33,040 nucleotides of DNA from an uncultured Myxococcales bacterium. GTDB taxonomy: Bacteria; Myxococcota_A; UBA9042; DTJE01. Positions 1-9,049 of this stretch are shown piece by piece. The notes beneath the pieces are model-generated. The model saw only the letters and a program-made list of their open reading frames with translations, had not been told where the DNA came from and did not search any database. Made by a program: the position numbers and the translations under genes. The stretch covers positions 1 through 33,040 of the forward strand of contig CAINDP010000130.1 in the NCBI GenBank assembly GCA_903847405.1. The letters are read 5' to 3'. Within the stretch, counting starts at the first letter, position 1. Each line of letters opens with the position of its first letter.

Positions 1-845
1 ACGGGGATGGGCTTCACGGACCCGACCCGCGTGAACTCCCGGGACTCCAGCACGCGCAGCAGTTTTCCCTGCAGCGCCAGGTCCATTTCGCCGATCTCGT
101 CCAGGAACAGCGTGCCTTCCCCCGCGGCCTCGAAGGCCCCGGTGACCGCCCGGTCCGCGCCCGTGAACGAGCCCTTTTCGTGGCCGAACAGCAGGCTTTC
201 CACCAGGGGCCCGGGCAGCGCCACGCAGTCCACCGGGATGAAGGGGCTGCCCTTGGGGGCGAAGGCCTCGTGCAGCCAGCGGGCCGCGACCTCCTTGCCG
301 CACCCGGTTTCGCCCGTCAGCAGGACCGTCGTGTCCAGGCGGCTGCCCACGCGCCGCAACTGCTCGCGGGCCGCCTCGATGGGCGGCGAGCGCCCCAGCA
401 GCCCGCACCCCGGCTCCGCGTCCTCGATCACGCCCGCCCGGGCCAGCCGCCGGCGACGGATTTCCATCACGGCGTCCACGATGGGCTGGACCGAGGTCTG
501 CTTGACCAGGTAGTCCTCGGCCCCCTGGCGGATGGCCTGGATGGCGTTCGGGATGGCCTCGAAGGCCGTCATCACCAGCACCGACGCGCCGGGCTGCCGG
601 GCCCGCAGGATCGGCACGATGCGGATGCCGTCGTCGTCGGGCAGCTTGTGGTCCAGCAGGATCGCGTCGTACCGGCCGCCCGCCGCCTTCGCCAGGGCGT
701 CGACCGCGCAGTGGGCCACGTCGCAGGCGGCGCCCGCACGGACGATTTCCCGGGCCAGGGCCCGCGCATACAGCATCTCGTCGTCCACCACCAGGACGCG
801 GAACGCGTCGCCGGAGGCCGTGCGATTGGCGAGGGGTTCGGTCAT
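1..845 (-). CDS. NtrC-family sigma-54-dependent response regulator (3' end beyond window)
   Basis: Two-component output protein that, by family, activates sigma-54 promoters when phosphorylated. About 281 residues are visible and the rest lies left of the window. Residues about 15-130 form a receiver domain with the acidic pair D21/D22, phospho-acceptor D65 in LLDHKLP and conserved K115. The AAA+ domain follows, with Walker A GETGCGKE (178-185), the sigma-54 contact loop GSFTGA (225-230, Ser where GAFTGA has Ala) and Walker B LFLDE (246-250). The ATG overlaps the kinase stop by 4 bases (ATGA), so translation is probably coupled. The target genes cannot be told from the window. Confidence 0.95.
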   Translation of the reverse strand, partial: MTEPLANRTASGDAFRVLVVDDEMLYARALAREIVRAGAACDVAHCAVDALAKAAGGRYDAILLDHKLPDDDGIRIVPILRARQPGASVLVMTAFEAIPNAIQAIRQGAEDYLVKQTSVQPIVDAVMEIRRRRLARAGVIEDAEPGCGLLGRSPPIEAAREQLRRVGSRLDTTVLLTGETGCGKEVAARWLHEAFAPKGSPFIPVDCVALPGPLVESLLFGHEKGSFTGADRAVTGAFEAAGEGTLFLDEIGEMDLALQGKLLRVLESREFTRVGSVKPIP

Positions 846-2713
846 GCAGGGATCCTCCGGGGCAGCGTCACGGATGCGCGGCAGCCCCCTTCCACACGGT
901 TCGACAGCGACACGCGGCCGCCATGGGCCTCGATGACCTTGCGGACCACGCTGAGGCCCAGGCCGGTCCCGTTCTTCTTGGTCGTGAAGAACGCCTCGAA
1001 GCACCGCCCCGGATCGCCGGTCAGCCCCGGCCCCGTGTCCAGGACGTCCAGCACGACTTCCGTATCCGTCGCGGACCCGCGCACGGTCACCGACCCGCCC
1101 GACGGCGTGGCCTCCAGGGCGTTCGACAGCAGGTTGAACAGCACGTGGCGCAGCCCGTCGGGGTCGGCCCGGACCGCCAGATCGCCGGGCACCTCGCACA
1201 CCAGGGTCCGTCCGTCGGCGCGCGGGGCATGGCGCAGGATGGCCAGCACCTCGCCGGCCAGGGCGCCCAGGTCCACCCGGACCATCGACGCGTTGTGGCG
1301 CGCCGCCATCGACAGGTAGTCCCGCAGCAGCATGTCCAGGCGGGTCACCTCGCCCCCGACGGTTTCCAGCAGTTCCCGGGTTTCGGGATCCCCCACCGGG
1401 TCCCGGGCCAGGGCCTGGATGGTCGCGCCGATGGCCAGCAGGGGATTGCGGATCTCGTGTGCCAACTGGGCGGCCAGTTCGCCTAACGTCGCCAGGCGCT
1501 CCTGGCGCATCAGGCGATCCACTTCCCGGCTGGCCTCGGCCCCCTCCAGCGCGGGGTTTTCGCGGATCCGCAGCAGGAAGCCCACCGCCCGGTCGGCGTC
1601 GTCGGCCAGCAGCAGCGCCTCGATGGCCCCGTCGAACGTGGTCCCGTCGCGCCGGCGCAGGGCGGCCTTTTCCTCGACGTACCCGTGGCTGACGAACAGC
1701 ACCTGCCGGTTCAGGATGCCCTGCACGTCCCGGGGCTCCACGAACAGGACGCCCGCATGCTGGTCCACCAGTTCGCCGGGCCCGGCGCCGAACAGCCCCT
1801 CGGCGTCGGCGTTGCTGGACGTGATGCGCAGGTCCGGGTCCACCGTGACGGCAGCCTGGAAACGTCCCAGGGCCAGGCGCACCAGCCGATCCCCGGGCCG
1901 GTCGGTCCGGCCTCCGGGACCCGTGGCCACCAGCGCCAGCGCCTCGCCGCGCACCTGCAGCGTCACGACCTCGGCGTCCATCGGGGAACGGCCGTCCATC
2001 GCGGGCAACTGGATGCACGCCGGGCCCTCGCCGCCGACCAGAACCGCCGCCGCACGGACCGCCAGCGCCCGAACCACCGGGTCCGGAAGGGCCCGGGCCG
2101 CCTCGTCGGAGCCGGCCACCGCGCCCTGGGCGTCCACCAGCAGGTGCCCTTCCGACGGCCGATCGCCGCCCGTGTCCCCGGAACCGGAGCGCCCCAGGAT
2201 TTCGCCCAGGCGCTGCGCGTACAGGACCAGCAGTTCGCGCTGCTGCAAACTGAACGGCCGCACGCTGGGCTTTTCGAACACGATCACGCCCAGGGCCCGA
2301 TCGCCGCACAGGATCGGAACGAAGATGTACCGGTGCTCGCCCAGCATCGAGTCGATGGCTTCCAGCATCTCGTGCGGGTACGCCCCCGCCGCGAGGTCCG
2401 TCAGGAACGACGTTTCCAGCACTTCCCGGTCCCGCCACGCAGCGAACACCATCGTGTCGGCCGCCTCCTCGAAGGACACCTCGAGGGTCTGGACCGAGCC
2501 CAGGATCGACTCGACCTCGGCCAGGGCCGGGTAGGACGCGGCCATGGTGCCCACGCGCAGCCGCAACGTCCGGGCCGGTTCGTCGAACTGGACCAGGGTG
2601 GCCGAGGCGCAGCCCAGCAGCTTCGCGGCCCCCCGGAGGATCGCCTGGAGGACCTCGTCGGTGATCGTGGCTGTGCCGGATTCCTTGTACGGGTCCAGGA
2701 CGGAGTCGGTCAT
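842..2713 (-). CDS. GAF/PAS sensor histidine kinase
   Basis: A 623-residue kinase, predicted soluble because no convincing membrane helix is visible. The N-terminal ~175 residues look like a GAF domain. Residues ~285-385 look like a PAS domain. HisKA follows with phospho-acceptor H419 in AHEIRNPL. The ATPase domain has an N box (FNLLSNALEA, N527/N531), G1 DTGPG (559-563) and G2 GTGLG (582-586). The open frame extends further upstream, but the ATG at 2713 is chosen because it overlaps the stop of the preceding lipoprotein gene (ATGA) and begins the recognisable domain. It almost certainly phosphorylates the adjacent NtrC-type regulator. The signal sensed is unknown. Confidence 0.93.
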   Translation of the reverse strand: MTDSVLDPYKESGTATITDEVLQAILRGAAKLLGCASATLVQFDEPARTLRLRVGTMAASYPALAEVESILGSVQTLEVSFEEAADTMVFAAWRDREVLETSFLTDLAAGAYPHEMLEAIDSMLGEHRYIFVPILCGDRALGVIVFEKPSVRPFSLQQRELLVLYAQRLGEILGRSGSGDTGGDRPSEGHLLVDAQGAVAGSDEAARALPDPVVRALAVRAAAVLVGGEGPACIQLPAMDGRSPMDAEVVTLQVRGEALALVATGPGGRTDRPGDRLVRLALGRFQAAVTVDPDLRITSSNADAEGLFGAGPGELVDQHAGVLFVEPRDVQGILNRQVLFVSHGYVEEKAALRRRDGTTFDGAIEALLLADDADRAVGFLLRIRENPALEGAEASREVDRLMRQERLATLGELAAQLAHEIRNPLLAIGATIQALARDPVGDPETRELLETVGGEVTRLDMLLRDYLSMAARHNASMVRVDLGALAGEVLAILRHAPRADGRTLVCEVPGDLAVRADPDGLRHVLFNLLSNALEATPSGGSVTVRGSATDTEVVLDVLDTGPGLTGDPGRCFEAFFTTKKNGTGLGLSVVRKVIEAHGGRVSLSNRVEGGCRASVTLPRRIPA

Positions 2714-2928
2714 GGGTAGCACATCCCCTGGCAGCGCCGCTCGCAGTCGCTGCGCGTATCGGCGGGCTGGTTGAAGCCCCGGTCCGAGTTCCGGTCGATC
2801 TGGCTGGCGGGACATGTCCGGAGGCAGTCGGTGATCCGCTGCCGGCAACTGTCGGACAGCGTCACGCCGCCGCAGGAGGCCAGGCACGCCGCCGCAAGAA
2901 TCGTGACGAGAAGGAGGCCAATCCGCAT
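2710..2928 (-). CDS. small cysteine-rich lipoprotein coupled to the two-component system
   Basis: Encodes 72 residues. The signal peptide MRIGLLLVTILAAACLASC ends in a lipobox-like ASC (C19; C15 is a second possible site). The short mature part contains six further cysteines (SC, DC, TC, DC, RC, MC), so it may be disulfide-stabilised outside the cytoplasm. A GGAGGAA ribosome site lies just upstream of the ATG, and a TATACTTC -10-like element lies 26 bases further up. Its TGA overlaps the kinase ATG by 4 bases, so the three genes look like one coupled operon. No family was recognised. A role as accessory sensor or envelope partner of the kinase is inference from position only. Confidence 0.8.
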   Translation of the reverse strand: MRIGLLLVTILAAACLASCGGVTLSDSCRQRITDCLRTCPASQIDRNSDRGFNQPADTRSDCERRCQGMCYP

Positions 2929-2953
2929 GTCGTTCCTCCGAATCCCCGGGGTC

Positions 2954-2961
2954 GAAGTATA
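2954..2961 (-). promoter_or_regulatory. TATACTTC -10-like element of the lipoprotein-kinase-regulator operon
   Basis: TATACTTC reads on the minus strand 26 bases upstream of the lipoprotein ATG. The same 8-mer precedes three other genes in the window at similar distances. No good -35 hexamer is visible 16-18 bases upstream. Confidence 0.45.
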
Positions 2962-3083
2962 GCCGAATCGCCCCCTCCCGAGCGCGCAGGCGCAGGCGAT
3001 GGGTTTCCGCAGGAAACTCTCGCCGGAGCCGGAGCCGACTCGGGACGATCCAACAGTCGCGCGGGCGGGACAGGCAGGAGGTT

Positions 3084-4445
3084 CTAAGGCACCTGCACGG
3101 GATCGGGCGCGGCGGCGTCGGTCTTCCCGAACAGCTCTTCCAGCGTGAATCCCTGGTAGGGGTTCATGGGGATCGGCTGGCCCCCGCTGGCCAGCCAGAA
3201 GGCCCGGCGCTTGGGCGCGAACACGACCGAATACACGCACGCGTTGCCCGAAATGGTGCCCTGGTCGTCGGCCTGGTCCGCGGGCGCCATGACCTGCGTG
3301 TAGGGATTCCACCGATCCCGGAGGACCTGCACGGCCTTTTCCAGGTTGATGGTGCCGTACAGCGTGTCCTTCCCGTCCGGCAGCAGCAGTTCCTCCAGGC
3401 GCATGAAGCGGGACTTCGTGGAGGCGCCTTCGGGGTCCCCGACGCCGTACTGGATCATCTCCGGCACGGTGTAGTGGTTCGTCACGAACACGATGCCCTT
3501 GTCGTCGATCTCGCGGACACCCATGTGGTACTTGGTCAGTTCGAACACCGCGCCCGCGTCGTGGTCGCCGTCCGCGAACACGATGTTGTTGCCCACGGTC
3601 CGCTCCTCGGTCGCGTAGAACGTCTTGATCTGCTCCAGGTTGGTGGCGTTGGCCAGCATCTCGTTCATCATCTGGATTTCGGACCGGCCGGACCGGGCCA
3701 TCTCGGAATCGATGGCGCTGTTCTGGTTCGACCCGCAGGAGATGCCCGCGGCGTTGATCCCGTTGTACGTCGCGACGTTGCCCGGGAAGCCCACGACGAC
3801 GTAGGGGATCTTGCCGGTCGGGTGGCGCACGATGACCGTCGGGTACTCCAGCAGGTAGTCGATCTTGCCCCAGTCCAGGCTGCGGCCGTGGATCATTTCC
3901 CCGCCGCCGGTCGCCTTGCCGGTGGCGATGAACTGGCTGCAGGCGATCGAGCCCGCGCCGGTGTTTTCCAGCATCACGTCGCCCCAGGCCAGCGCGATGC
4001 AGCGGTCGTAGGTGAAGCCCTCCGCCCCCATGACTTCGCCAATCCCGCGGCATTCCTCGCGGATATCGTCGTAGGACTGGGCCGTGCCGTCCTCGAGGTA
4101 GCCGTTGCCGGCCGCCAGGGGTTCCAGCAGGCTGAGGGTGGGATCGGTGTCGAGGTACTGGCCGCCGATGACCAACTGGTCGTGCATCAACTGGCCATGC
4201 TGCTTGCCCATTTCGTAGGCCGTGCCCTTCAGGCGCAGGACGGTGACGTTGCCGCGCTTTTCCACGCCCGGTTCGTAGGACGTGGCGTCCGCCCAGGGGT
4301 CCACCGCGTCGGGCGCGACGTCGGCCGGAACGTCGGCCGGAACGTCAGCCCCCGGCACGTCCGTCGCCGGGACATCGGCGGTGGTGGTCGAACTGGAACA
4401 GGCTGCGAGTGCGATCAAGGCCAGCAGGGCAGTCGCAAGGCGCAT
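3084..4445 (-). CDS. C45-family (acyl-CoA:6-APA acyltransferase-like) autoproteolytic hydrolase, lipoprotein
   Basis: A 453-residue exported protein. The lipobox LAAC places the lipidated cysteine at C16. An Asp-Val-Pro-rich linker (residues 23-50) follows, then the enzyme domain. Residues ~160-192 carry the family hallmark: a cysteine (C169 in IACSQF) that would become the N-terminal nucleophile after self-cleavage, followed by HGRSLDW. Members of this Ntn-hydrolase group cleave or transfer acyl groups on amides such as penicillins, bile salts or acyl peptides; the substrate here is unknown. GGAGGAA precedes the ATG and a TACAAT-like -10 lies about 30 bases further up. It is in the same direction as the upstream GH106 gene, but the 62-base gap leaves co-transcription open. 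Confidence 0.82.
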   Translation of the reverse strand: MRLATALLALIALAACSSSTTTADVPATDVPGADVPADVPADVAPDAVDPWADATSYEPGVEKRGNVTVLRLKGTAYEMGKQHGQLMHDQLVIGGQYLDTDPTLSLLEPLAAGNGYLEDGTAQSYDDIREECRGIGEVMGAEGFTYDRCIALAWGDVMLENTGAGSIACSQFIATGKATGGGEMIHGRSLDWGKIDYLLEYPTVIVRHPTGKIPYVVVGFPGNVATYNGINAAGISCGSNQNSAIDSEMARSGRSEIQMMNEMLANATNLEQIKTFYATEERTVGNNIVFADGDHDAGAVFELTKYHMGVREIDDKGIVFVTNHYTVPEMIQYGVGDPEGASTKSRFMRLEELLLPDGKDTLYGTINLEKAVQVLRDRWNPYTQVMAPADQADDQGTISGNACVYSVVFAPKRRAFWLASGGQPIPMNPYQGFTLEELFGKTDAAAPDPVQVP

Positions 4446-4507
4446 GGTTCCTCCACGTGGGCGACGAAAACTGCCGCATTGTAGCGGATCTGGCGGAAGT
4501 CAGGGCC

Positions 4508-7500
4508 CTACGGCACCCCGACCCTCACGACCACCGGGCCCACCAGCCCCGCGGCGATGCGGGTCTTGGACTTGCCCTTGTACTCCTTGGCGGTGGGATC
4601 GTCCGCATCCCCCAGCGCCAGCATGCGGTTCCGCAGGGGGGGCGTCAGGGTCACTTCCAGGACGTTCGCCCCGGCAATCGCCTGGGCCGTCACGTCCACG
4701 ACATACGGCGGCACCACGGCATCCCCCGCATCCAGGCCGTTCACGCGGACCCGCGCGGCGCCGTGCAGCCACCCCAGGTCCAGCAGCACCCGGTCGCCCG
4801 TCGCGACGGCGCCCAGATCCACGGTGGCCGTGTACTGCCCCGTGCTGGCCGCGCCCTGCAGCTCGGTCCGGTCGCGCCAGTCCCCCAGGGCGCCGTCCGA
4901 CGTCTGGAACGTGCCGTCGGGAACGTCGGTCCCCTGGACCTTCAGCGTCCAGGCGTCGACCGGCACGGACCGGGCGGAGGTCCCCGGTACCGCGATCGGC
5001 GCCGGCACGGAAATCCCCTGCGACGCCGGCGTCGGCACCCCGCACATCAGCAGGACCGAGCCGTACGCCGGCAACGCGATCGCCACCTGTCCGGCCGGCC
5101 CGGGGATCGACGCGGCCACGGTTCCCGCCCACGCATCGGCAACCTGGGGCTCGTCGCACCCGTCGCCCGGGACGAACGACGCGGCCAGGGGCTCGATGCC
5201 CGGATTGTGCAGGAACACCACGCGGCCCCCGTCCGGCAACAGGCGGCGCTGCTGCTGCAACGGGGACGTCCCGCCGTCATGCCGCAGCCACGGCGTCGCG
5301 CCGGCATCGGCCAGCAGGGCCCCGGCGTCGGCGATCGCCGCCCCCTTCCGCGCATGGGCGCCGCCCAGGGCCGCAGCCACCGCGGCCTTCACCCGGGCAT
5401 CGCCCGCATCCTTGCCCGCGTACCCCGGCTGGCGATCGGGCGTCGCGCCCACGAACACCACCGGCACCCCCGCAGCCGCCAGGCGCGCCAACGCTTCGGC
5501 CGCTTCCGGGGGCATCGTCGCGCTGTCCGGCACCAGCACGCCCCGGTACTTCCGCCCGTCGATCCGCGCGGTCCCGCCGGCCGCCGTCGCCGCCGCCAAA
5601 CGGTCGTCGTTCACGAAGTCCCACGCGTACCCGGCGTTCGACAGGCCCGTCAGCACCGGCCGCAACGCCCCCAGCCAATTGGTCGCCGGCTGCAGGGCCT
5701 TCCCGCCGAAGGCCGAATCCACCAACTCCAGCAGCGCGCTGTTCCCGGTGTCCGCGGGCTCGTCCTCGAACCGGCCCAGGTACAGCGGCTCGTCGTTGTC
5801 GTCCAGGCGCATCAGCGAGGCCGGGACGCCCAGCCACGGGTAGTACACCAGCAGGTCCGCCTCGGGTTCGCCCAGGCGCATCGCGTACTGCACGCGCCCC
5901 ACGTAGCGGTTCAGGTCGGGCATCCAGGGCCAGAAGGGGTCGGCCTCGCCGACGCAGGTGCTGTAGGTGTTGCCGGCGAACGTCGAGATGAAGGGCAGCC
6001 AGTCGGTCTGGCCGTACACGGCATCGCCCGTCCGGTACGCGAACCCGTGGAAGTTGACGCCGTTGACGCCGGCGGCGAAGGACTTGTCCAGGGCCGCCCG
6101 GGCCTTGCGCGGCGTGTTCATCCAGTCGCGGCCCGCCCACACCAGCGATTCCTGGCCGACGATCGGTCGCCCGTACAGGTGCGCCCCGGACGACACGGCC
6201 TTCAGGAACAGCTCGGCCCCGCCGGCGTACAACGACTCGGCTTCGGGGATCGAGGCGGCGCCGGCGGCCTTCATCGGGTCCACGTGCAGCCCGTAGGCCT
6301 GGATTCTGAAGGACATGCCCCGGGCTTCCGACCAGGCCGTCACGGTGCCGATGAAGCGCTCGATGAACAGGTCGGACACGGTCAACTGGTAGTCGTACCG
6401 CACCCGCTCGTCGTCGGCGCCCAGGGCGAAGGGCGCGGCCACCCCGATCCCGGCCCCGTCGAACAGGTGGTTGTCGGCGCCGGGCGTCAGCACCACGGGC
6501 ATCCACGGCACCAGGTCATAGCCGCGGCGCGTCTGGAACTGCGCGGCGAAATCGTCCGCCCAGTGCCGTTCGCACTCGAACTCGAAGGAATCGGCGAACA
6601 CGCCGCGGATCGCGTTTCCGAAATAGGGCGCCAGGCCGGTGCGGTCGCCCAGGAGGTGCTCGATGGCGGCCGCGGTCCGGGCCGCGTCGAAGTGGTCCAG
6701 GACGAAGGACGGCGCGCCGTAGGCAGGCAGGCTGACGTCCTCGCCGTCGGGCAGGGCCCAGATCCCGATCACGCGCCAGTCGCCCTGGGGAACGTCCCAG
6801 ACCAGGGTCCCGTCGGCGGCGACCTTGTCCGTCAGAACAACCAGCGAGGCCGGATCCAGCGTCACCGTGTCGGTCACGGTCCAGGGGTCCGGGTACCGAT
6901 CGTCCAGCACCACGCGCCCGGCCAGCACCGCCACGCGCGTCGCATGCTGCGGCAGGTACTGTCCCAGGGCCTCGCCGATCCCGGACGCCAGGTCCGAGGC
7001 CCAGTAGAACGGGTCCAGGCCGGGATCCTGCAGGCCGGGCAGCGCCAGCACGACGGTCGCCGACCCGGGGCCCTTCACCGGATGCTCGCTGAACAACAGC
7101 GTCCGCTGGGAATCCAGGACGTCGATGAACGGCCCGCCGGTGGACCACCCCGAGCCCAGGGTCAGGTCGATTTTCAGGTTCGCGGCCCGGGCGGCGTCCA
7201 GGGCGGACCGCAGGTTGCCGTAGTAGGCGTCCGAATCCACGGAATCACGCGCGGCCTTCCGTTCCGCGGAATCGTCGGGGTTCAGCGCCGCGTCGAAGGC
7301 CTGGATCTCCAGGCCGCCGAAGCCGTTCGCTGCGGCCAACGTCACCTCGCGGGCCAGTTCGGCGGGCTGCACGTCGTTGCCGGGCCACCACCACCGGGCC
7401 CACGGGCGGGCCTCCACGGGCGGCTGCACGAAGGCCTCCCACGAGAAGGTGTCCAGCGGGGCGTCGGTGGCGCAGGACGTCGCGGCCCCGGCGCAAAGGG

Positions 7501-7546
7501 CGGCTGCGGACAGGACCAGGAGGCGCGATGCCGGGCAACGTGACAT
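4508..7546 (-). CDS. GH106-like glycoside hydrolase (alpha-L-rhamnosidase type), exported
   Basis: A 1012-residue protein, the usual size for GH106. The signal sequence ends near C25 (AATSC), a weak lipobox, so it is either a lipoprotein or simply secreted. The mature N terminus has the family signature PWARWWWPGNDV followed by NGFGGLEIQAF. Further acidic motifs likely to line the active site include DSFEFECERHW and IPEAESLY. The C-terminal ~170 residues look like a beta-sandwich carbohydrate-binding module (LGWLHGAARVRVNGL). The long open frame extends upstream, but the ATG at 7546 is chosen for the signal peptide and the GGGAG site. Known GH106 enzymes remove rhamnose from pectic polysaccharides. 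Substrate specificity here is inferred from family only, and no other polysaccharide-utilisation genes adjoin it. Confidence 0.82.
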   Translation of the reverse strand: MSRCPASRLLVLSAAALCAGAATSCATDAPLDTFSWEAFVQPPVEARPWARWWWPGNDVQPAELAREVTLAAANGFGGLEIQAFDAALNPDDSAERKAARDSVDSDAYYGNLRSALDAARAANLKIDLTLGSGWSTGGPFIDVLDSQRTLLFSEHPVKGPGSATVVLALPGLQDPGLDPFYWASDLASGIGEALGQYLPQHATRVAVLAGRVVLDDRYPDPWTVTDTVTLDPASLVVLTDKVAADGTLVWDVPQGDWRVIGIWALPDGEDVSLPAYGAPSFVLDHFDAARTAAAIEHLLGDRTGLAPYFGNAIRGVFADSFEFECERHWADDFAAQFQTRRGYDLVPWMPVVLTPGADNHLFDGAGIGVAAPFALGADDERVRYDYQLTVSDLFIERFIGTVTAWSEARGMSFRIQAYGLHVDPMKAAGAASIPEAESLYAGGAELFLKAVSSGAHLYGRPIVGQESLVWAGRDWMNTPRKARAALDKSFAAGVNGVNFHGFAYRTGDAVYGQTDWLPFISTFAGNTYSTCVGEADPFWPWMPDLNRYVGRVQYAMRLGEPEADLLVYYPWLGVPASLMRLDDNDEPLYLGRFEDEPADTGNSALLELVDSAFGGKALQPATNWLGALRPVLTGLSNAGYAWDFVNDDRLAAATAAGGTARIDGRKYRGVLVPDSATMPPEAAEALARLAAAGVPVVFVGATPDRQPGYAGKDAGDARVKAAVAAALGGAHARKGAAIADAGALLADAGATPWLRHDGGTSPLQQQRRLLPDGGRVVFLHNPGIEPLAASFVPGDGCDEPQVADAWAGTVAASIPGPAGQVAIALPAYGSVLLMCGVPTPASQGISVPAPIAVPGTSARSVPVDAWTLKVQGTDVPDGTFQTSDGALGDWRDRTELQGAASTGQYTATVDLGAVATGDRVLLDLGWLHGAARVRVNGLDAGDAVVPPYVVDVTAQAIAGANVLEVTLTPPLRNRMLALGDADDPTAKEYKGKSKTRIAAGLVGPVVVRVGVP

Positions 7547-7593
7547 GGGGTGCTCCCGTTCGGTGCGGGCCCGGGCAGGTCCGGGTCCGCCGA

Positions 7594-7623
7594 AGTATAC
7601 GCCGGGCCGTCGCGAACCGGGCA
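7594..7623 (-). promoter_or_regulatory. candidate promoter of the GH106 gene
   Basis: On the minus strand TTGCCC is followed after 18 bases by TATACT (within TATACTTC), 47 bases upstream of the GH106 ATG. The -35 match is weak (4 of 6). Confidence 0.45.
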
Positions 7624-7670
7624 AGGTCGATTCCGGGGGGGCCGGACCACGGGCAGAAGCCCGCCCCCGC

Positions 7671-7698
7671 TGGACAATCCCCGGAAACCGGATAGATT
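7671..7698 (+). promoter_or_regulatory. candidate sigma-70 promoter of the chlorophyllase-like gene
   Basis: TGGACA, a 16-base spacer, then TAGATT, ending 27 bases before the first ATG. This is one of the clearest promoter-like sequences in the window. It shares the 179-base divergent region with the GH106 promoter. Confidence 0.55.
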
Positions 7699-7725
7699 GG
7701 GACCTGCACTGAAACGGAAGTTGGG

Positions 7726-8922
7726 ATGATGAGGACCATGCTGCCGGTGGCGATCGTGTTCCTGGCGCTGGCGGGCTGCGGCGGGTCGAAGGCGACCCCG
7801 GGCCTGACCGATGCGATCGTCGAGGTCCCGCAGGACGAGGACGCCCTGACGACCGACGCCCCGGTCCCGGAGGACGGGGCCGATCGGGACGTGACGCCGG
7901 ACCCGGGGGCCACCGACGATGTGCCGGTGGTGGACCTGCCGACAGCGGACGTGCCGACCCAGGACACCCCCGAGGACGTCGCAGCGGACGTCGTGGACAC
8001 CGACCTGCCGACCGACCCGGGCGCCGTCGATCCCGGCCCCCCGCCGGTCGAATACCCGCCGTCGGCACGCGGCCAGTACCAGACCCAGCAGACCCCCGGG
8101 AACGTGACGCGCGGCAACCGGACGATCCCGGTCGTCGCCCACGGCCCCCAGCGCATCGACGGACTGCCGTCGCCCCTGGTCGTCTTCCTGCCGGGCTTCC
8201 AGGCCCCCACGGACCTGTACAAGGAAACCGTGGACCACCTGGCGTCCCACGGGTTCGTGGTGGTTCGCGCCACCCCCCAGGGCGGCCTGTTCAACGTGAA
8301 CCACGTCGAGATGGCCGCAGACGCCATCGCGGTCATCGACTGGGCGCAGGACGCCGCCGGACCGCTGGCCGGGCGGGTGGACGGCACGTGGGTCGGCATG
8401 ATGGGCCACAGCCTGGGCGGCAAGGTGTCCACCATGGTCGCCTTCCAGGATTCGCGGGTGAAGGCGCTGTTCGCCATCGACCCGGTGAACGGCGGCAACC
8501 CGTTCACGGGGTACAGCGCGACGCTGCCGGACATCGTCCCGGACAACGTGGCGACCCTGGCGATTCCCCTGGGGTTCCCGGGCGAAACCTGGAGCGCGGA
8601 CCATTCCTCCCTGGGCCAGTCCTGCGCCCCGGCCGACCAGAACTACACCACGTTCTATGACGCCGCCGCCGCCGCCTCCTGGAAGGCGAAGTGGGAGTTC
8701 CCGGGCGCGGATCACATGGACTTCGTGGACGACCTGTCGGCGTGCGGCACCATCTGCTCGATCTGCCCGGACGGCACCGGCCAGCCGATCAAGCAGGTCA
8801 ATGCCCTGCGCACCCTGATGACGGCCTTCTTCCGGCTGCACCAGGGGGGCGAAACCGCCATGGACGACTGGCTGTTCGGCGCCAAGACCCCCGCCGAGGC
8901 GATCGCCACCCACACCCCCTGA
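7726..8922 (+). CDS. chlorophyllase/PAF-acetylhydrolase-like alpha/beta hydrolase, lipoprotein
   Basis: A 398-residue exported serine hydrolase. The lipobox LAGC puts lipidation at C18. A long Asp/Val/Pro-rich linker (about residues 30-110) tethers the enzyme domain. The nucleophile elbow is GHSLGG (S229). IDPVNGG (D252) resembles the DPVDG motif of chlorophyllases, and H330 in GADHMDF is the likely catalytic histidine, giving a complete S-D-H triad. The CAP...NY..FY segment before the histidine also recalls chlorophyllases. A non-photosynthetic host would make chlorophyll an unlikely substrate; polyester, lipid or other ester substrates are equally possible. The second ATG, three bases downstream, is an alternative start. 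The next gene on the strand is another exported hydrolase with the same linker style. Confidence 0.85.
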   Translation: MMRTMLPVAIVFLALAGCGGSKATPGLTDAIVEVPQDEDALTTDAPVPEDGADRDVTPDPGATDDVPVVDLPTADVPTQDTPEDVAADVVDTDLPTDPGAVDPGPPPVEYPPSARGQYQTQQTPGNVTRGNRTIPVVAHGPQRIDGLPSPLVVFLPGFQAPTDLYKETVDHLASHGFVVVRATPQGGLFNVNHVEMAADAIAVIDWAQDAAGPLAGRVDGTWVGMMGHSLGGKVSTMVAFQDSRVKALFAIDPVNGGNPFTGYSATLPDIVPDNVATLAIPLGFPGETWSADHSSLGQSCAPADQNYTTFYDAAAAASWKAKWEFPGADHMDFVDDLSACGTICSICPDGTGQPIKQVNALRTLMTAFFRLHQGGETAMDDWLFGAKTPAEAIATHTP

Positions 8923-8959
8923 TCCACCGGGAATCCCTCCCGAACCCGCACTCCGCGCC

Positions 8960-8988
8960 TTGACGACACCCGTTTGATCCGACAGGAT
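8960..8988 (+). promoter_or_regulatory. candidate promoter of the metallophosphoesterase gene
   Basis: TTGACG, a 17-base spacer, then CAGGAT, ending 61 bases before the ATG at 9050. The -35 is good and the -10 is poor. Confidence 0.4.
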
Positions 8989-9049
8989 TCCCCGGGCTGG
9001 CCGTGGGGCCTGCGCGCGCACCTGCACCATCCGACCGGAGGCTGAACCC

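Noticed and set aside
4409-7543. 1044-codon open frame antisense to the GH106 gene, and similar long frames at 26679-29231 and 29991-32099
   Set aside because: These are Arg/His/Gly/Pro-rich translations with no family signature. They are the expected shadow of high-GC3 coding on the other strand.
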